A stretch of DNA of 64,000 nucleotides from DASUPK01 sp963744105 (GTDB lineage: Bacteria; Actinomycetota; Thermoleophilia; Solirubrobacterales; 70-9): the NCBI GenBank assembly GCA_963744105.1, contig CAVUSJ010000006.1, forward strand, positions 1-64,000, written 5' to 3'. Shown in pieces: positions 31,408 through 39,469 of the stretch. The translations under genes and the position numbers were made by a program. The notes under the pieces are model-generated. The model was not told where the DNA came from. It saw only the letters and a program-made list of their open reading frames with translations, and made no database searches. Each line of letters starts with the position of its first letter. The first letter of the stretch is position 1.

Positions 31408-33141
31408 GTGAGCCAGCGCGGCGTGCCGGTCCGGGACCGGACCGACCCGAGCATCTTCAGCAGCGCCCGGTCCTTCCCCACCGCCCTCGGGCCTCACCTG
31501 CGGGCGGACGAGATCGGGGGGTACTACTTCGACTTCAGGTTCAAGGCGGAGAAGCCGCAGTGGCCCCCCGACTGGCTCCTGCCGAGGGAGCACCAGCTTC
31601 ACACGGCCACGATCCAATGGGGGCTGGGGGCCTACGAGCACTTTCTCGCGGGCGAGGGGGAGGAGTGGCTCGAGGCGGCCGTGGGTTGCGGCGAGTACCT
31701 GATCGCCGAACAGGAGAGCGGCGGTGAGCACGACGGGGCCTGGCTGCATCACATCCCGATGCGCCACTCGTACTTCCTGCCCGCGCCCTGGCCCTCGTCG
31801 ATGGCACAGGGCGAGGGCGCGAGTCTGCTCGTGCGGCTTCACCTCCAGACGGGCGATCAGCGCTTCGCCGACGCCGCCCTGCGGGCGATGAGGCCGCTGC
31901 GGATTCCGGTCTCGCGAGGCGGCGTGCGGGCGCAGCTGAACGGCGGCCCGTTCTTCGAGGAATACCCGACATCCCCGCCGTCGTTCGTCCTCAACGGCGC
32001 CATCTTCACGCTCTGGGGGATCCGCGACGTCGCGGTCGCGCTCGATGACGCCGACGCCAGACGGGACTTCGAGGCCGGAATGGAGACCCTTGCCGAGAAC
32101 ATCCACCTCTATGACGCGGGGTTCTGGTCGGTGTACGACCTGTTCCCCCATCCGGTGACGAATATCGCCAGCGGCGCCTACCACGCACTCCACACCGCGC
32201 AGCTCCAAGCGACCCAGGTCATCGCGCCGCGCCCAGAGATCGGTGAGGTGCTGGACAACTTCGAGCGGTACGCACGCTCGCGCGTCAATGCCGCTCGGGC
32301 CTTCTCCCACAAGGTGCTCTTCCGCCTGATCGTTCCCCGCAACCGATTCCTCGCCCATCACCTGCCCTGGAGCGAGACGAAGCGGCATGAGGTCGGTGGG
32401 AGGCGCACCGGTTCGCCCCTTGTCCTCTGCTACCACGCGGTCAGCCCGGACTGGGAGGCGGATCTGTCGGTCACGCCGGAGGGCCTGCGCGCGCAGCTCA
32501 CCTACCTGCTCGAGAAGGGATACAGGGCCGCCACGTTCGGCCAGATGGTCCGCGGAGAGGCGCCGGCGAAGGCGATGGTGGTGACCTTCGACGACGCCTT
32601 CGGCTCGGTGCGCGATCGGGCGCTGCCCATCCTGCAGGACCTGGGTATCCCGGCCACGGTCTTCGTTCCGACCGCATATGTCGACCGTCCTCCACCGATG
32701 GCTTGGCCGGGGACGGACCAGTGGGTGGGAGGGCCGCATGAAGGGGAGCTGACGTGCATGTCCTGGGATGACCTCCGCGGTCTCGCCGCAGAGGGCTGGG
32801 AGGTCGCCTCGCACTCCCGGACGCACCCCCGCCTGACGGAAGTGGACGACGGCCGGCTCCGCGGCGAGCTGGTGGAGTCGAGAGAGGCATGCGCCCGTGA
32901 GATCGGGACCTGCGACGTCCTCGCCTACCCCTACGGCGCCCACGACAAGCGCGTGCGGTCCGCAGCCCGGGAGGCTGGCTACACGGCGGCAGCCGCGCTC
33001 GAGCTCGGCAGGGAGAACCCCCTCGCCTGGCCGAGGGTGGGGATCTACTCGAAGGACGATCTTCGCCGGTTCCGCCTCAAGGTCTCGCCTCTCCTGAGGC
33101 GCCTGCTCTCTTCCAGCCTGGGCCGCCGCCTGCGCCGGTGA
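31408..33141 (+). CDS. D-glucuronyl C5-epimerase / NodB deacetylase fusion
   Basis: A 577-aa protein with two enzyme domains. Residues about 20-320 match the catalytic part of D-glucuronyl C5-epimerases: YYFDFRFKAE, MAQGEGASLLVRLH, PSFVLNGAIFTLWGIRD, SVYDLFPHP and GAYHALHTAQLQA; the Tyr of YDL and of AYHALH align with proposed catalytic tyrosines of the family. Residues about 335-560 are a polysaccharide deacetylase (NodB) domain: LVLCYHAVSP, metal-binding TFDDAF, HSRTHP and AYPYGAHD. No signal peptide or membrane helix is seen, so it may act in the cytoplasm. The combination implies a polymer with glucuronic acid and N-acetylhexosamine. It overlaps the next gene by four bases. Confidence 0.85.
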   Translation: MSQRGVPVRDRTDPSIFSSARSFPTALGPHLRADEIGGYYFDFRFKAEKPQWPPDWLLPREHQLHTATIQWGLGAYEHFLAGEGEEWLEAAVGCGEYLIAEQESGGEHDGAWLHHIPMRHSYFLPAPWPSSMAQGEGASLLVRLHLQTGDQRFADAALRAMRPLRIPVSRGGVRAQLNGGPFFEEYPTSPPSFVLNGAIFTLWGIRDVAVALDDADARRDFEAGMETLAENIHLYDAGFWSVYDLFPHPVTNIASGAYHALHTAQLQATQVIAPRPEIGEVLDNFERYARSRVNAARAFSHKVLFRLIVPRNRFLAHHLPWSETKRHEVGGRRTGSPLVLCYHAVSPDWEADLSVTPEGLRAQLTYLLEKGYRAATFGQMVRGEAPAKAMVVTFDDAFGSVRDRALPILQDLGIPATVFVPTAYVDRPPPMAWPGTDQWVGGPHEGELTCMSWDDLRGLAAEGWEVASHSRTHPRLTEVDDGRLRGELVESREACAREIGTCDVLAYPYGAHDKRVRSAAREAGYTAAAALELGRENPLAWPRVGIYSKDDLRRFRLKVSPLLRRLLSSSLGRRLRR

Positions 33142-34286
33142 GCGCCGATGAGACGATCGTTCTCACCGACCTCGGTGCGCTGGGCGAGATCGAGACGCAG
33201 TGGCGCGCCCTGGCCGAGAACCGTGGCAACCCGTTCGTGACCCCGGATTGGGCCGCCCGCTGGTTCCGACACTACGACGACCAGGCGACCCCGATGATCG
33301 TTGTCGTGCGCGGCGATGCGGGCGAGGTGCGGGGTGTCCTGCCGCTTGCCGTGCGAGCCGAGGGACGGCCGCGCTCATGCGGCTTCATCGGCTCCAACCT
33401 CGGCGATGTCTTCCATCCGGTCTGCCCGCCGGAGGCTGAGGCCGAGGTCGCCGCGGCCGCGGGCTCCGCGCTCGCCTCTCGGGGATCGGAGTGGACGGCG
33501 ATCGCCCTGGAGCACGCGGAGGCGGAGCGGCCCTGGATCAACGAGCTGCGAGGCGCGGGGGGAAAGCGGCTTCGGGAGTTTCTGCTCGGCACCGCCGAGC
33601 TCCCGACCATCGACCTGGCGCGGTACGGGGACTGGGAGACCTACCTGGCGAGCCGGAGCTCCCACCTGCGCAAGCGCCTGCGCCAGATGGAGCGAAAGCT
33701 CTCCGACGGCCGCGAGCTCCACATCCGGCGCACCGAGAGCCCGGCCGAGCTGGACCGGGACTTCGCGACCTTCTTCGAGGTGCACGATCTGCGCTGGGCT
33801 GATCGAGGCTCCTCGTCCCTGGGAACGGATCGCTCGCGGGCCTTCCTCGACGACTTCGCGGCTGCGGCCCTCGAGCGCCGCTGGCTCCGCCTCTGGTTCC
33901 TGGAACTCGACGGCAGGGCGGTCGCGACATGGTACGGCTGGCGCCTGGGCGATCGGTACGCCTTCTATAACGCCGGCTTCGACCCCAAGCTCTCGAAGCT
34001 CAGCCCCGGCCTGGTCCTCCTCGCGAAGGTGATCGAGAGCGCCTTCGCGGAGGGGGCACGGGGATTCGACTTCCTGCTCGGGGACGAGTCGTACAAGTCA
34101 CGATTCGCCGACGGGGCCCGGTCCGTGGTCGACACCACGCTCGCGCCCGGGTTTCCGCACCCGAGCGGGGTGGCGATCGGCACGCGCCAGGGCGCCGTCC
34201 GCGCGGCGCGGAGTATTCCCCCCGGCGTCCGGGGCAAACTGGGCCTGGGCCGGCTCTCCCGGCGGCGTCAGCTCAGGCGCCGTTAG
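33138..34286 (+). CDS. CelD/BcsL-type acetyltransferase (GNAT fold) 1
   Basis: A 382-aa double-GNAT/FemAB-like protein of the CelD/BcsL group. Typical parts: NPFVTPDWAARWFRHY near the start, the central SRSSHLRKRLRQMERKL, and DGRAVATWYGWRLGDRYAFYNAGFDPKLSKLSPGLVLLAKVIESAF. Family members occur in exopolysaccharide and cellulose loci and are thought to acylate sugars; the donor and acceptor are unknown. It is coupled to the epimerase/deacetylase gene by a GTGA overlap and ends tail-to-tail with the cupin gene (14-base overlap). Confidence 0.8.
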   Translation: MSADETIVLTDLGALGEIETQWRALAENRGNPFVTPDWAARWFRHYDDQATPMIVVVRGDAGEVRGVLPLAVRAEGRPRSCGFIGSNLGDVFHPVCPPEAEAEVAAAAGSALASRGSEWTAIALEHAEAERPWINELRGAGGKRLREFLLGTAELPTIDLARYGDWETYLASRSSHLRKRLRQMERKLSDGRELHIRRTESPAELDRDFATFFEVHDLRWADRGSSSLGTDRSRAFLDDFAAAALERRWLRLWFLELDGRAVATWYGWRLGDRYAFYNAGFDPKLSKLSPGLVLLAKVIESAFAEGARGFDFLLGDESYKSRFADGARSVVDTTLAPGFPHPSGVAIGTRQGAVRAARSIPPGVRGKLGLGRLSRRRQLRRR

Positions 34287-35130
34287 ACGAGCTGCGGACG
34301 CTCCGCAGAGCGGCCTTGCTGCGGCGGAGATTGCGCCACAGGGCGGACTTGGCGCGATCCGCGCCGGGATGTACCCCGGGTGACTTCGGCGACATGTGGA
34401 GCTTCCGCATCCGGGCGTTGACCGAGTAGAGATCGGTGATCGACTCGCTGTACTTCGTGTTGAACGTGATCGAGAACGAGATCGAGACCTCGTCGAAGGT
34501 CTTCACCCAGTGCGGCGCGTTGAGCGGGACGTGCACCCCGTCGCCCGGCTCGAGCATGAACGTCTGAGCGTTCGGCGGCATCTCCTCGAGGTTCCGATGG
34601 CCGCCGCCGTAGTAGGCCTCGAGGTGCTCGCGCTCCGCCTCCTCGGTGGGCCAGGTTCCCACGTCCATCCGCTTGAGCGCCTTCACCTGCAGCAGCAGGT
34701 TCTGCTCGGGATCGAAGTGGACCGGCGTCGTCGAGTTGGGCGCGGTCAGGAAGATGAAGCCCTGCTTGATCGTTGCGCCTCCCTGGCGATCGGCCACGAG
34801 CGGGATCACGTCGTCGAGGCTCTCCTCCAGCAGGGCCTTGTACTCGGGGTCGCTTTCCACCCGCTTCAGCACCATCCAGCACCCGTTGGTCTCGATGCCC
34901 CGCGCGATCTCGCCCGGCGTGGCGTCGAGGCGCGGAGCCTCTCCGCCCGGAAGCACCTCCGGAACGTCGCCGAGGTTGTGCTCGACCTGTGAGTCGGGGA
35001 GCGAGTCCGCGAGCTCGGCCAGCCGGTCGAGCTTCAGCAGCGGGTTGTCAACCAGGTTGTGCTTGACCGGGAAAGGTGCCTCGGAGAAGTTCTCCTTCAG
35101 GACCTCGGGATCGAATTCGAGAACGCTCAT
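34273..35130 (-). CDS. JmjC/cupin-like protein
   Basis: A 285-aa cupin-fold protein of the JmjC-like type. Iron-ligand candidates are H and D in VHFDPEQN and the His in HVPLNAPHWV; FDEVSISFSITFNT forms the last strands. Such proteins are 2-oxoglutarate/iron hydroxylases or have lost catalysis; similar cupins occur in polysaccharide loci. The ATG has GAGGAG about 6 bases upstream. It lies two bases after the end of the second CelD-type gene on the same strand, so these two form an operon. Confidence 0.7.
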   Translation of the reverse strand: MSVLEFDPEVLKENFSEAPFPVKHNLVDNPLLKLDRLAELADSLPDSQVEHNLGDVPEVLPGGEAPRLDATPGEIARGIETNGCWMVLKRVESDPEYKALLEESLDDVIPLVADRQGGATIKQGFIFLTAPNSTTPVHFDPEQNLLLQVKALKRMDVGTWPTEEAEREHLEAYYGGGHRNLEEMPPNAQTFMLEPGDGVHVPLNAPHWVKTFDEVSISFSITFNTKYSESITDLYSVNARMRKLHMSPKSPGVHPGADRAKSALWRNLRRSKAALRSVRSSSNGA

Positions 35131-35131
35131 C

Positions 35132-36214
35132 TCAGCTCCTCACTCTACGCCGTAACGAGGCCGCCCCATGCAGCATCGGTGCCGCTGCAAGGCGTGTCGG
35201 ACCGGGTCGAGGTATAGCGCGGATCTCGATCCGGCGCCGATCAGGCCAGAGGCGGTTGATCATCTGATTCCCTGGTTCGGCACAGGAGTCCGCAGCCTTT
35301 AGCCGCTCGTTCTCGTGGAAGAAATCGAGATACAGGATCTCGACCTGAACGCCGGGTGAGTACTCGAGCAGGTCCACGGCCGAGGCGATCTTGAAGGTGA
35401 AGGCTGTCCCGCCCGCGACCAGACTGCAGAGCATGGCCGCGGTTCGTCCTCCCACCTCGGCCGAGACCAGCTGCAGCATGCCTCTGGGGGCGAGGCGGCG
35501 GCAGACCTCCAGAAAGAAGTCGCCGTGGCCGATCGCCGCCATCGCTGTCCCAGTGCCCTCGCCGCCCTTCCAGCCCGACGCCTCCACGTCGAGGAACTCC
35601 TGCCACCCGGCCGGGTCCTCGGATCGGTTGCGCAGCTCGAGCGGTGAGGAGAGTGATTCCTGAAGGCGGCGGCGGAGGCGCTCGAAGTTCCGGCGGTGCT
35701 TCGCGCTCAGAGCCAGGTAGTTCTGCTCCTGCCGCCGCTCGAGGGTGGCCCGTTCGAAGCCCCAGAACTCGATCGGGCTGAGGCCAAGCCGTTGCTGGGC
35801 GCTCTCCACGGCGGCGCCCACCGGCCCGTCGGTGGCGAGCAGGTCGAGACCCAGGAACGCGCCGCCATGGCCGCAGCCCTCCCTGATCAGCAGCTCGACG
35901 ACGTCCTCGTCGGCTCCGGTCCGCACCAGCGGTGTGCCGAGGAAGCAGTAGAGGTTCCGCCAAGTGACCAGGCCGCGCAGGGGGATCCGATGCCAGCGCC
36001 TCGCATGGTGGACCGGCAGACAGCCGACCCAATCGTTCCCGTCGGTGACGACGAGCAGTCCCACCCCCGTGGCTCCGAGGCCCCTCGCGGCGGTGAGCAC
36101 GAAGTCGGGGTCGTGGAACGGGTTCGGTTCGATGGCGTGCTCGGAGAGGTCGCGCCAGGCGACGATCTCGGACGCGCTCAACTCATCGACCGGACGCAGG
36201 TCGGCTGCAATCAC
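35132..36214 (-). CDS. CelD/BcsL-type acetyltransferase (GNAT fold) 2
   Basis: A 360-aa protein with the same fold type as the 33138-34286 product: NPFHDPDFVLTAARGLG near the start, LSAKHRRNFERLRRRL in the middle, and GMLQLVSAEVGGRTAAMLCSLVAGGTAFTFKIASAVDLLEYSPGVQVE near the end. The two are distant paralogues on opposite strands, with the cupin between them. It probably modifies the exopolysaccharide or its precursor. The GTG start is uncertain. First gene of a two-gene minus-strand unit. Confidence 0.75.
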   Translation of the reverse strand: MIAADLRPVDELSASEIVAWRDLSEHAIEPNPFHDPDFVLTAARGLGATGVGLLVVTDGNDWVGCLPVHHARRWHRIPLRGLVTWRNLYCFLGTPLVRTGADEDVVELLIREGCGHGGAFLGLDLLATDGPVGAAVESAQQRLGLSPIEFWGFERATLERRQEQNYLALSAKHRRNFERLRRRLQESLSSPLELRNRSEDPAGWQEFLDVEASGWKGGEGTGTAMAAIGHGDFFLEVCRRLAPRGMLQLVSAEVGGRTAAMLCSLVAGGTAFTFKIASAVDLLEYSPGVQVEILYLDFFHENERLKAADSCAEPGNQMINRLWPDRRRIEIRAIPRPGPTRLAAAPMLHGAASLRRRVRS

Positions 36215-36311
36215 CTGCGGGATCGTCTCAGGCCGGGCCGACGCTGGCTAGCCCCGGTGCAGGCGACTTCCCAATTCACCGCTCCCTCTCAAAAGTGACT
36301 GTATGCCCGCG

Positions 36312-36317
36312 TAGATT
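36312..36317 (+). promoter_or_regulatory. -10-like hexamer before mini-cistron
   Basis: TAGATT exactly seven bases before the ATG at 36325. It implies a leaderless transcript that begins with a six-codon frame. Confidence 0.5.
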
Positions 36318-36324
36318 TCGCCGA

Positions 36325-36345
36325 ATGAAGGTTCTGTGGCGATGA
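36325..36345 (+). CDS. Leaderless mini-cistron MKVLWR
   Basis: ATG plus five codons and a TGA. The TGA overlaps the ATG of the nucleotidyltransferase (ATGA, 36342-36345). A ribosome that starts at the 5' end would terminate exactly at the next start, so the frame may serve as a translational entry device rather than encode a useful peptide. The same layout occurs at 39437. Confidence 0.45.
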   Translation: MKVLWR

Positions 36346-37055
36346 CGGCAAGGCGCGCAGTGATCCTGGCGGGCGGCAAGGGGACGCGGCTGCGTCCGTA
36401 CACGGCCGTGCTGCCGAAGCCGCTGGTCCCCGTCGCGGACCGGCCGATCCTGGAGCTCGTCATCCGCCAGCTGGCCCGGCAGGGGTTCACGCGAATCGAT
36501 CTCTCGGTCGGGCACCTCGGCGGGCTGATCAAGGCCTATCTCGATCACGTCGAGCTTCCCTCCGAGGTCGAGATCGACTACTGGTGGGAGGACGAGCCGC
36601 TGGGAACGGCGGGCGCCCTGAGACGCATCGAGGGCCTCGACGAACCGTTCCTCGCGATGAACGGCGACGTCCTCACCACCCTCGACTACGCGCAGTTGAT
36701 GCGCTTCCACGAAGGTCACGAGGGGGCGCTCACCATCGCCACCCATCGGCAGAACGTCGACATCGAGCTCGGCGTGATCGAGTCCGAGGACGGCTTCGTC
36801 ACCGAGTACGTCGAGAAGCCGACGATGCGCTTCGACGTCAGCATGGGCGTCTACGTGTACAGCCCCGAGGTGCTCGACCTGATTCCGGATCACTACTTCG
36901 ACTTCCCCGACGTCGTCAAGGCGATGCTCGACTCGGGTCGCAAGGTCGCGACCTATACCGGTCCCGGCGTGTGGTTCGACATCGGGACGGTCGGCGAGCA
37001 CGAGCGGGCCGTCGCCGAGATCGAGGCCCACCCGGAGCTCTTCGAGGATGCCTGA
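36342..37055 (+). CDS. Sugar-1-phosphate nucleotidyltransferase
   Basis: A 237-aa nucleotidyltransferase making an NDP-sugar for the exopolysaccharide. The signature VILAGGKGTRLRPYTAVLPKPLVPVADRPIL is at the N-terminus, with WWEDEPLGTAGALR and FLAMNGDVLTT following. It lacks the C-terminal hexapeptide-repeat domain of larger relatives. Specificity (glucose, mannose or other) cannot be told from sequence alone. The ATG at 36342 overlaps the preceding mini-cistron stop; a GTG at 36336 is less likely. It overlaps the aminotransferase by eight bases. Confidence 0.9.
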   Translation: MTARRAVILAGGKGTRLRPYTAVLPKPLVPVADRPILELVIRQLARQGFTRIDLSVGHLGGLIKAYLDHVELPSEVEIDYWWEDEPLGTAGALRRIEGLDEPFLAMNGDVLTTLDYAQLMRFHEGHEGALTIATHRQNVDIELGVIESEDGFVTEYVEKPTMRFDVSMGVYVYSPEVLDLIPDHYFDFPDVVKAMLDSGRKVATYTGPGVWFDIGTVGEHERAVAEIEAHPELFEDA

Positions 37056-38181
37056 GTGGCGAGTTCCCCTCGCGGACGTCGAGATCGGCGAGGAGGAGAT
37101 AGCCGCGGTCGCGGAGACCTACCGCTCGGGGTGGCTCAGCATGGGCCCGAGGACCCAGGAGCTGGAGGAGAAGTTCGCCGGCTATGTGGGGATGAAGCAC
37201 GCCGTGGCGGTCTCCAACGGAACGGCGGCGCTTCACCTCGCGGCTGCCGCGGCGGGGCTCAGGCCGGGGGACGAGGTGATCGTCCCCTCCCTCACCTTCG
37301 TCGCGACGGTCAGCACGATTCGCCAGACCGGGGCGACGCCGGTGTTCGCCGACATCGCCGGCCTCGACAGGCCCTGGATCTCCGCCGAGGCGGCGGAGGG
37401 CGGCATCGGCGATCGCACCAAGGCGATCGTGAACATGACCTACGGGGGGCACCCCTCCGAGAGCTCCGAGCTGGCTGAGCTGGCGTCCGAGCGGGGGCTG
37501 CTCCTGCTCGAGGATGCAGCCCATGGACTGGGCGGCAGCCAGGACGGCAGGCACCTGGGGACCTTCGGGCTCGCCGGCGCCTTCAGCTTCTTCTCGAACA
37601 AGAACCTTCCCGTCGGCGAGGGCGGGATGCTCGTCACCGATGACGACGACCTCGCGGCGCGCGCCCGGCTGCTGCGCTCTCACGGCATGACAACCCTGAC
37701 CTGGGACCGACACAAGGGCCACGCCGGCGGATACGACGTGGTCGAGCCGGGGTTCAACTACCGGATCGATGAGCCTCGCGCGACGCTCGCGACGGCGCGG
37801 CTGGCCCGGCTCGACGCCGACAACGAGCGGCGAGCGGCCGCCGCCGGCCTCTACCGCGAGCGCCTCGCCGGCCGCGAGGACCTCATCCTGGTCGAGCCGC
37901 CACCAGATGGAGATGTGGCGGCGAATCACCTGTTCACAGCCGTGCTCGCCGAAGGCGCCGATCGCGATTCCATCCGGGAGCGGCTCTCGAGCGAGGGGGT
38001 GCAGTCGAGCGTTCACTACCCGCCGGTTCATCGCTTCAGTGCCTACGACTCCGACGCCGAACTGCCCCTCACCGAGGCCTACGCCGCCCGGGCGATCACG
38101 CTCCCGCTCTTCCCGTCGCTCACCGAGGAGCAGATCGAGCTGGTCGTGCGGACGCTAGGCGAGGCCGTGGATCGGGGCTGA
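37048..38181 (+). CDS. DegT/DnrJ/EryC1/StrS aminotransferase
   Basis: A 377-aa PLP-dependent sugar aminotransferase that adds an amino group to a keto-NDP-sugar. Landmarks: SGWLSMGPRTQELEEKFAGY, AVSNGTAALHLA, VIVPSLTFVATVSTI, LLLEDAAHGLGG, the Schiff-base Lys in FSFFSNKNLPVGEGGML, and FNYRIDEPRATLATARL. With an NDP-sugar dehydratase it would make an amino-deoxy sugar; the sugar epimerases nearby could supply the substrate. Part of the plus-strand operon 36342-44008. Confidence 0.92.
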   Translation: MPEWRVPLADVEIGEEEIAAVAETYRSGWLSMGPRTQELEEKFAGYVGMKHAVAVSNGTAALHLAAAAAGLRPGDEVIVPSLTFVATVSTIRQTGATPVFADIAGLDRPWISAEAAEGGIGDRTKAIVNMTYGGHPSESSELAELASERGLLLLEDAAHGLGGSQDGRHLGTFGLAGAFSFFSNKNLPVGEGGMLVTDDDDLAARARLLRSHGMTTLTWDRHKGHAGGYDVVEPGFNYRIDEPRATLATARLARLDADNERRAAAAGLYRERLAGREDLILVEPPPDGDVAANHLFTAVLAEGADRDSIRERLSSEGVQSSVHYPPVHRFSAYDSDAELPLTEAYAARAITLPLFPSLTEEQIELVVRTLGEAVDRG

Positions 38182-38192
38182 CGCGCGCCGAC

Positions 38193-39410
38193 GTGAGGGT
38201 GCTGATCGCAAGCCAGTACTTCCCGCCGGAGATCCACGGCCCCTCCGCGCGGCTGGGCACCTTCGCGGGCGGACTCGCTGCGCGTGGGCACGAGGTCGAG
38301 GTCGTGTGCGAAGCCCCGAGTCACCCGGGCGGCGTCGTGGCGCCCGGGTACGGCGGCCATTTCGTCGAGCGCCGCCACGTCGACGGCTACGACGTCAACT
38401 ACGTCTGGGTGCGGGCGACTCCCTCGAAGGCCGCTCGGGCGAGGGTCGCGAATTATGCCTCGTATGCGGCCACCGCCACGATGGTCGGCGCGGCGCGCAA
38501 GCGGCCGGACGTCGTCTTCGCCTCCTCGCCGCCGCTCCCGGTTGGAAGCGTCGGGGCGGCGCTGGCGCTTCGGCACCGCGTTCCCTGGGTGCTCGACGTC
38601 CGCGACCTCTGGCCCGACGCGGCGGTGGCGGTGGGCGAGATGGAGCCGGGACGGATCTACCGGATTGCGGCCCGCCTCGAGCGGAGGCTCTACCGGAGTG
38701 CCGCCGCCATCACGGCCACGACCGAGGACTTCGTTCGCGCGATCGAGGGGCGGGGCGGGGCGGGCAAGGTAGCGCTGATCCGCAACGGCACGCAGGAACT
38801 GTTCCTGGGGATCGGCTCGGAGAAGCCGGATCCGGCAGCGGTTGGAGAGACGGACGGCCGCTTCACCTGGACCTATGCCGGGAACCTGGGGCTCGCCCAG
38901 GGCCTGGAGGGCGCCGTGGAGGCGGCGAAGCTGCTGGGGGAGGGCTACCGGCTCATCCTGATCGGAGCGGGGCCGCGCAGGGAGGAGCTGATCCGAATGG
39001 CGGAGGCGCTGCCTCACGGGGCGGTCGAGGTCAGGGATCCGATCCCGCCCGAGCGGGCCGGTCGGCTGCTGCGCGCGTCGGACGCGCTGCTGGTCTCGCT
39101 CGCACCGGGTTTCGACGGGTTCGTTCCGTCGAAGCTGTTCGACTTCTGTGCCCTGGCGAGACCGGTGATCCTGGCCGCGACCGGTGAGGCGGCGAGCCTG
39201 GCCGGTGAAGCGGAGGCCGCGATCTGCGTGCCCCCGGGTGACCCCGGCGCGCTGGCGGATGCGATCCGGCGGGTGGCGGCGGACACGGGGATGCGGGAAT
39301 CCCTGCAGAGGCGCGGCCGTGCCTTCGCGGAGGCGAACTCGCGAGATGCCGGCGTCGCCCTGCTCGAAGGGGTGCTCGAGGGAGTGGTGGGAGGAGGCGT
39401 CCGAGGGTGA
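38193..39410 (+). CDS. Glycosyltransferase family 4 (WbuB-like)
   Basis: A 405-aa GT-B glycosyltransferase. N-terminal domain: VLIASQYFPPEIHGPSARLGTFAGGLAARGHEVEVV, and VPWVLDVRDLWPDAAVAVG, a segment typical of the WbuB/WcaI group that uses N-acetylhexosamine-type donors. C-terminal domain: FTWTYAGNLGLAQGLEGAVEAA and SDALLVSLAPGFDGFVPSKLFDFCALARPVI, which holds the donor-binding E/D-x7 region. It probably adds one sugar to the lipid-linked repeat unit on the cytoplasmic face. GTG start 11 bp after the aminotransferase. Confidence 0.88.
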   Translation: MRVLIASQYFPPEIHGPSARLGTFAGGLAARGHEVEVVCEAPSHPGGVVAPGYGGHFVERRHVDGYDVNYVWVRATPSKAARARVANYASYAATATMVGAARKRPDVVFASSPPLPVGSVGAALALRHRVPWVLDVRDLWPDAAVAVGEMEPGRIYRIAARLERRLYRSAAAITATTEDFVRAIEGRGGAGKVALIRNGTQELFLGIGSEKPDPAAVGETDGRFTWTYAGNLGLAQGLEGAVEAAKLLGEGYRLILIGAGPRREELIRMAEALPHGAVEVRDPIPPERAGRLLRASDALLVSLAPGFDGFVPSKLFDFCALARPVILAATGEAASLAGEAEAAICVPPGDPGALADAIRRVAADTGMRESLQRRGRAFAEANSRDAGVALLEGVLEGVVGGGVRG

Positions 39411-39423
39411 GCGAGTGCCCCAG

Positions 39424-39429
39424 TAGCAT
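39424..39429 (+). promoter_or_regulatory. -10-like hexamer before second mini-cistron
   Basis: TAGCAT exactly seven bases before the ATG at 39437, a possible internal promoter of the exopolysaccharide operon. Confidence 0.45.
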
Positions 39430-39436
39430 CGGCGCG

Positions 39437-39469
39437 ATGAGCACTGAGGCAGAGGCGGTGCCCCGATGA
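39437..39469 (+). CDS. Leaderless mini-cistron MSTEAEAVPR
   Basis: A ten-codon frame. Its TGA overlaps the ATG of the sugar epimerase (ATGA, 39466-39469). The layout copies that at 36325: -10-like hexamer, seven bases, ATG, short frame, ATGA overlap. Probably a start-coupling device. Confidence 0.45.
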   Translation: MSTEAEAVPR

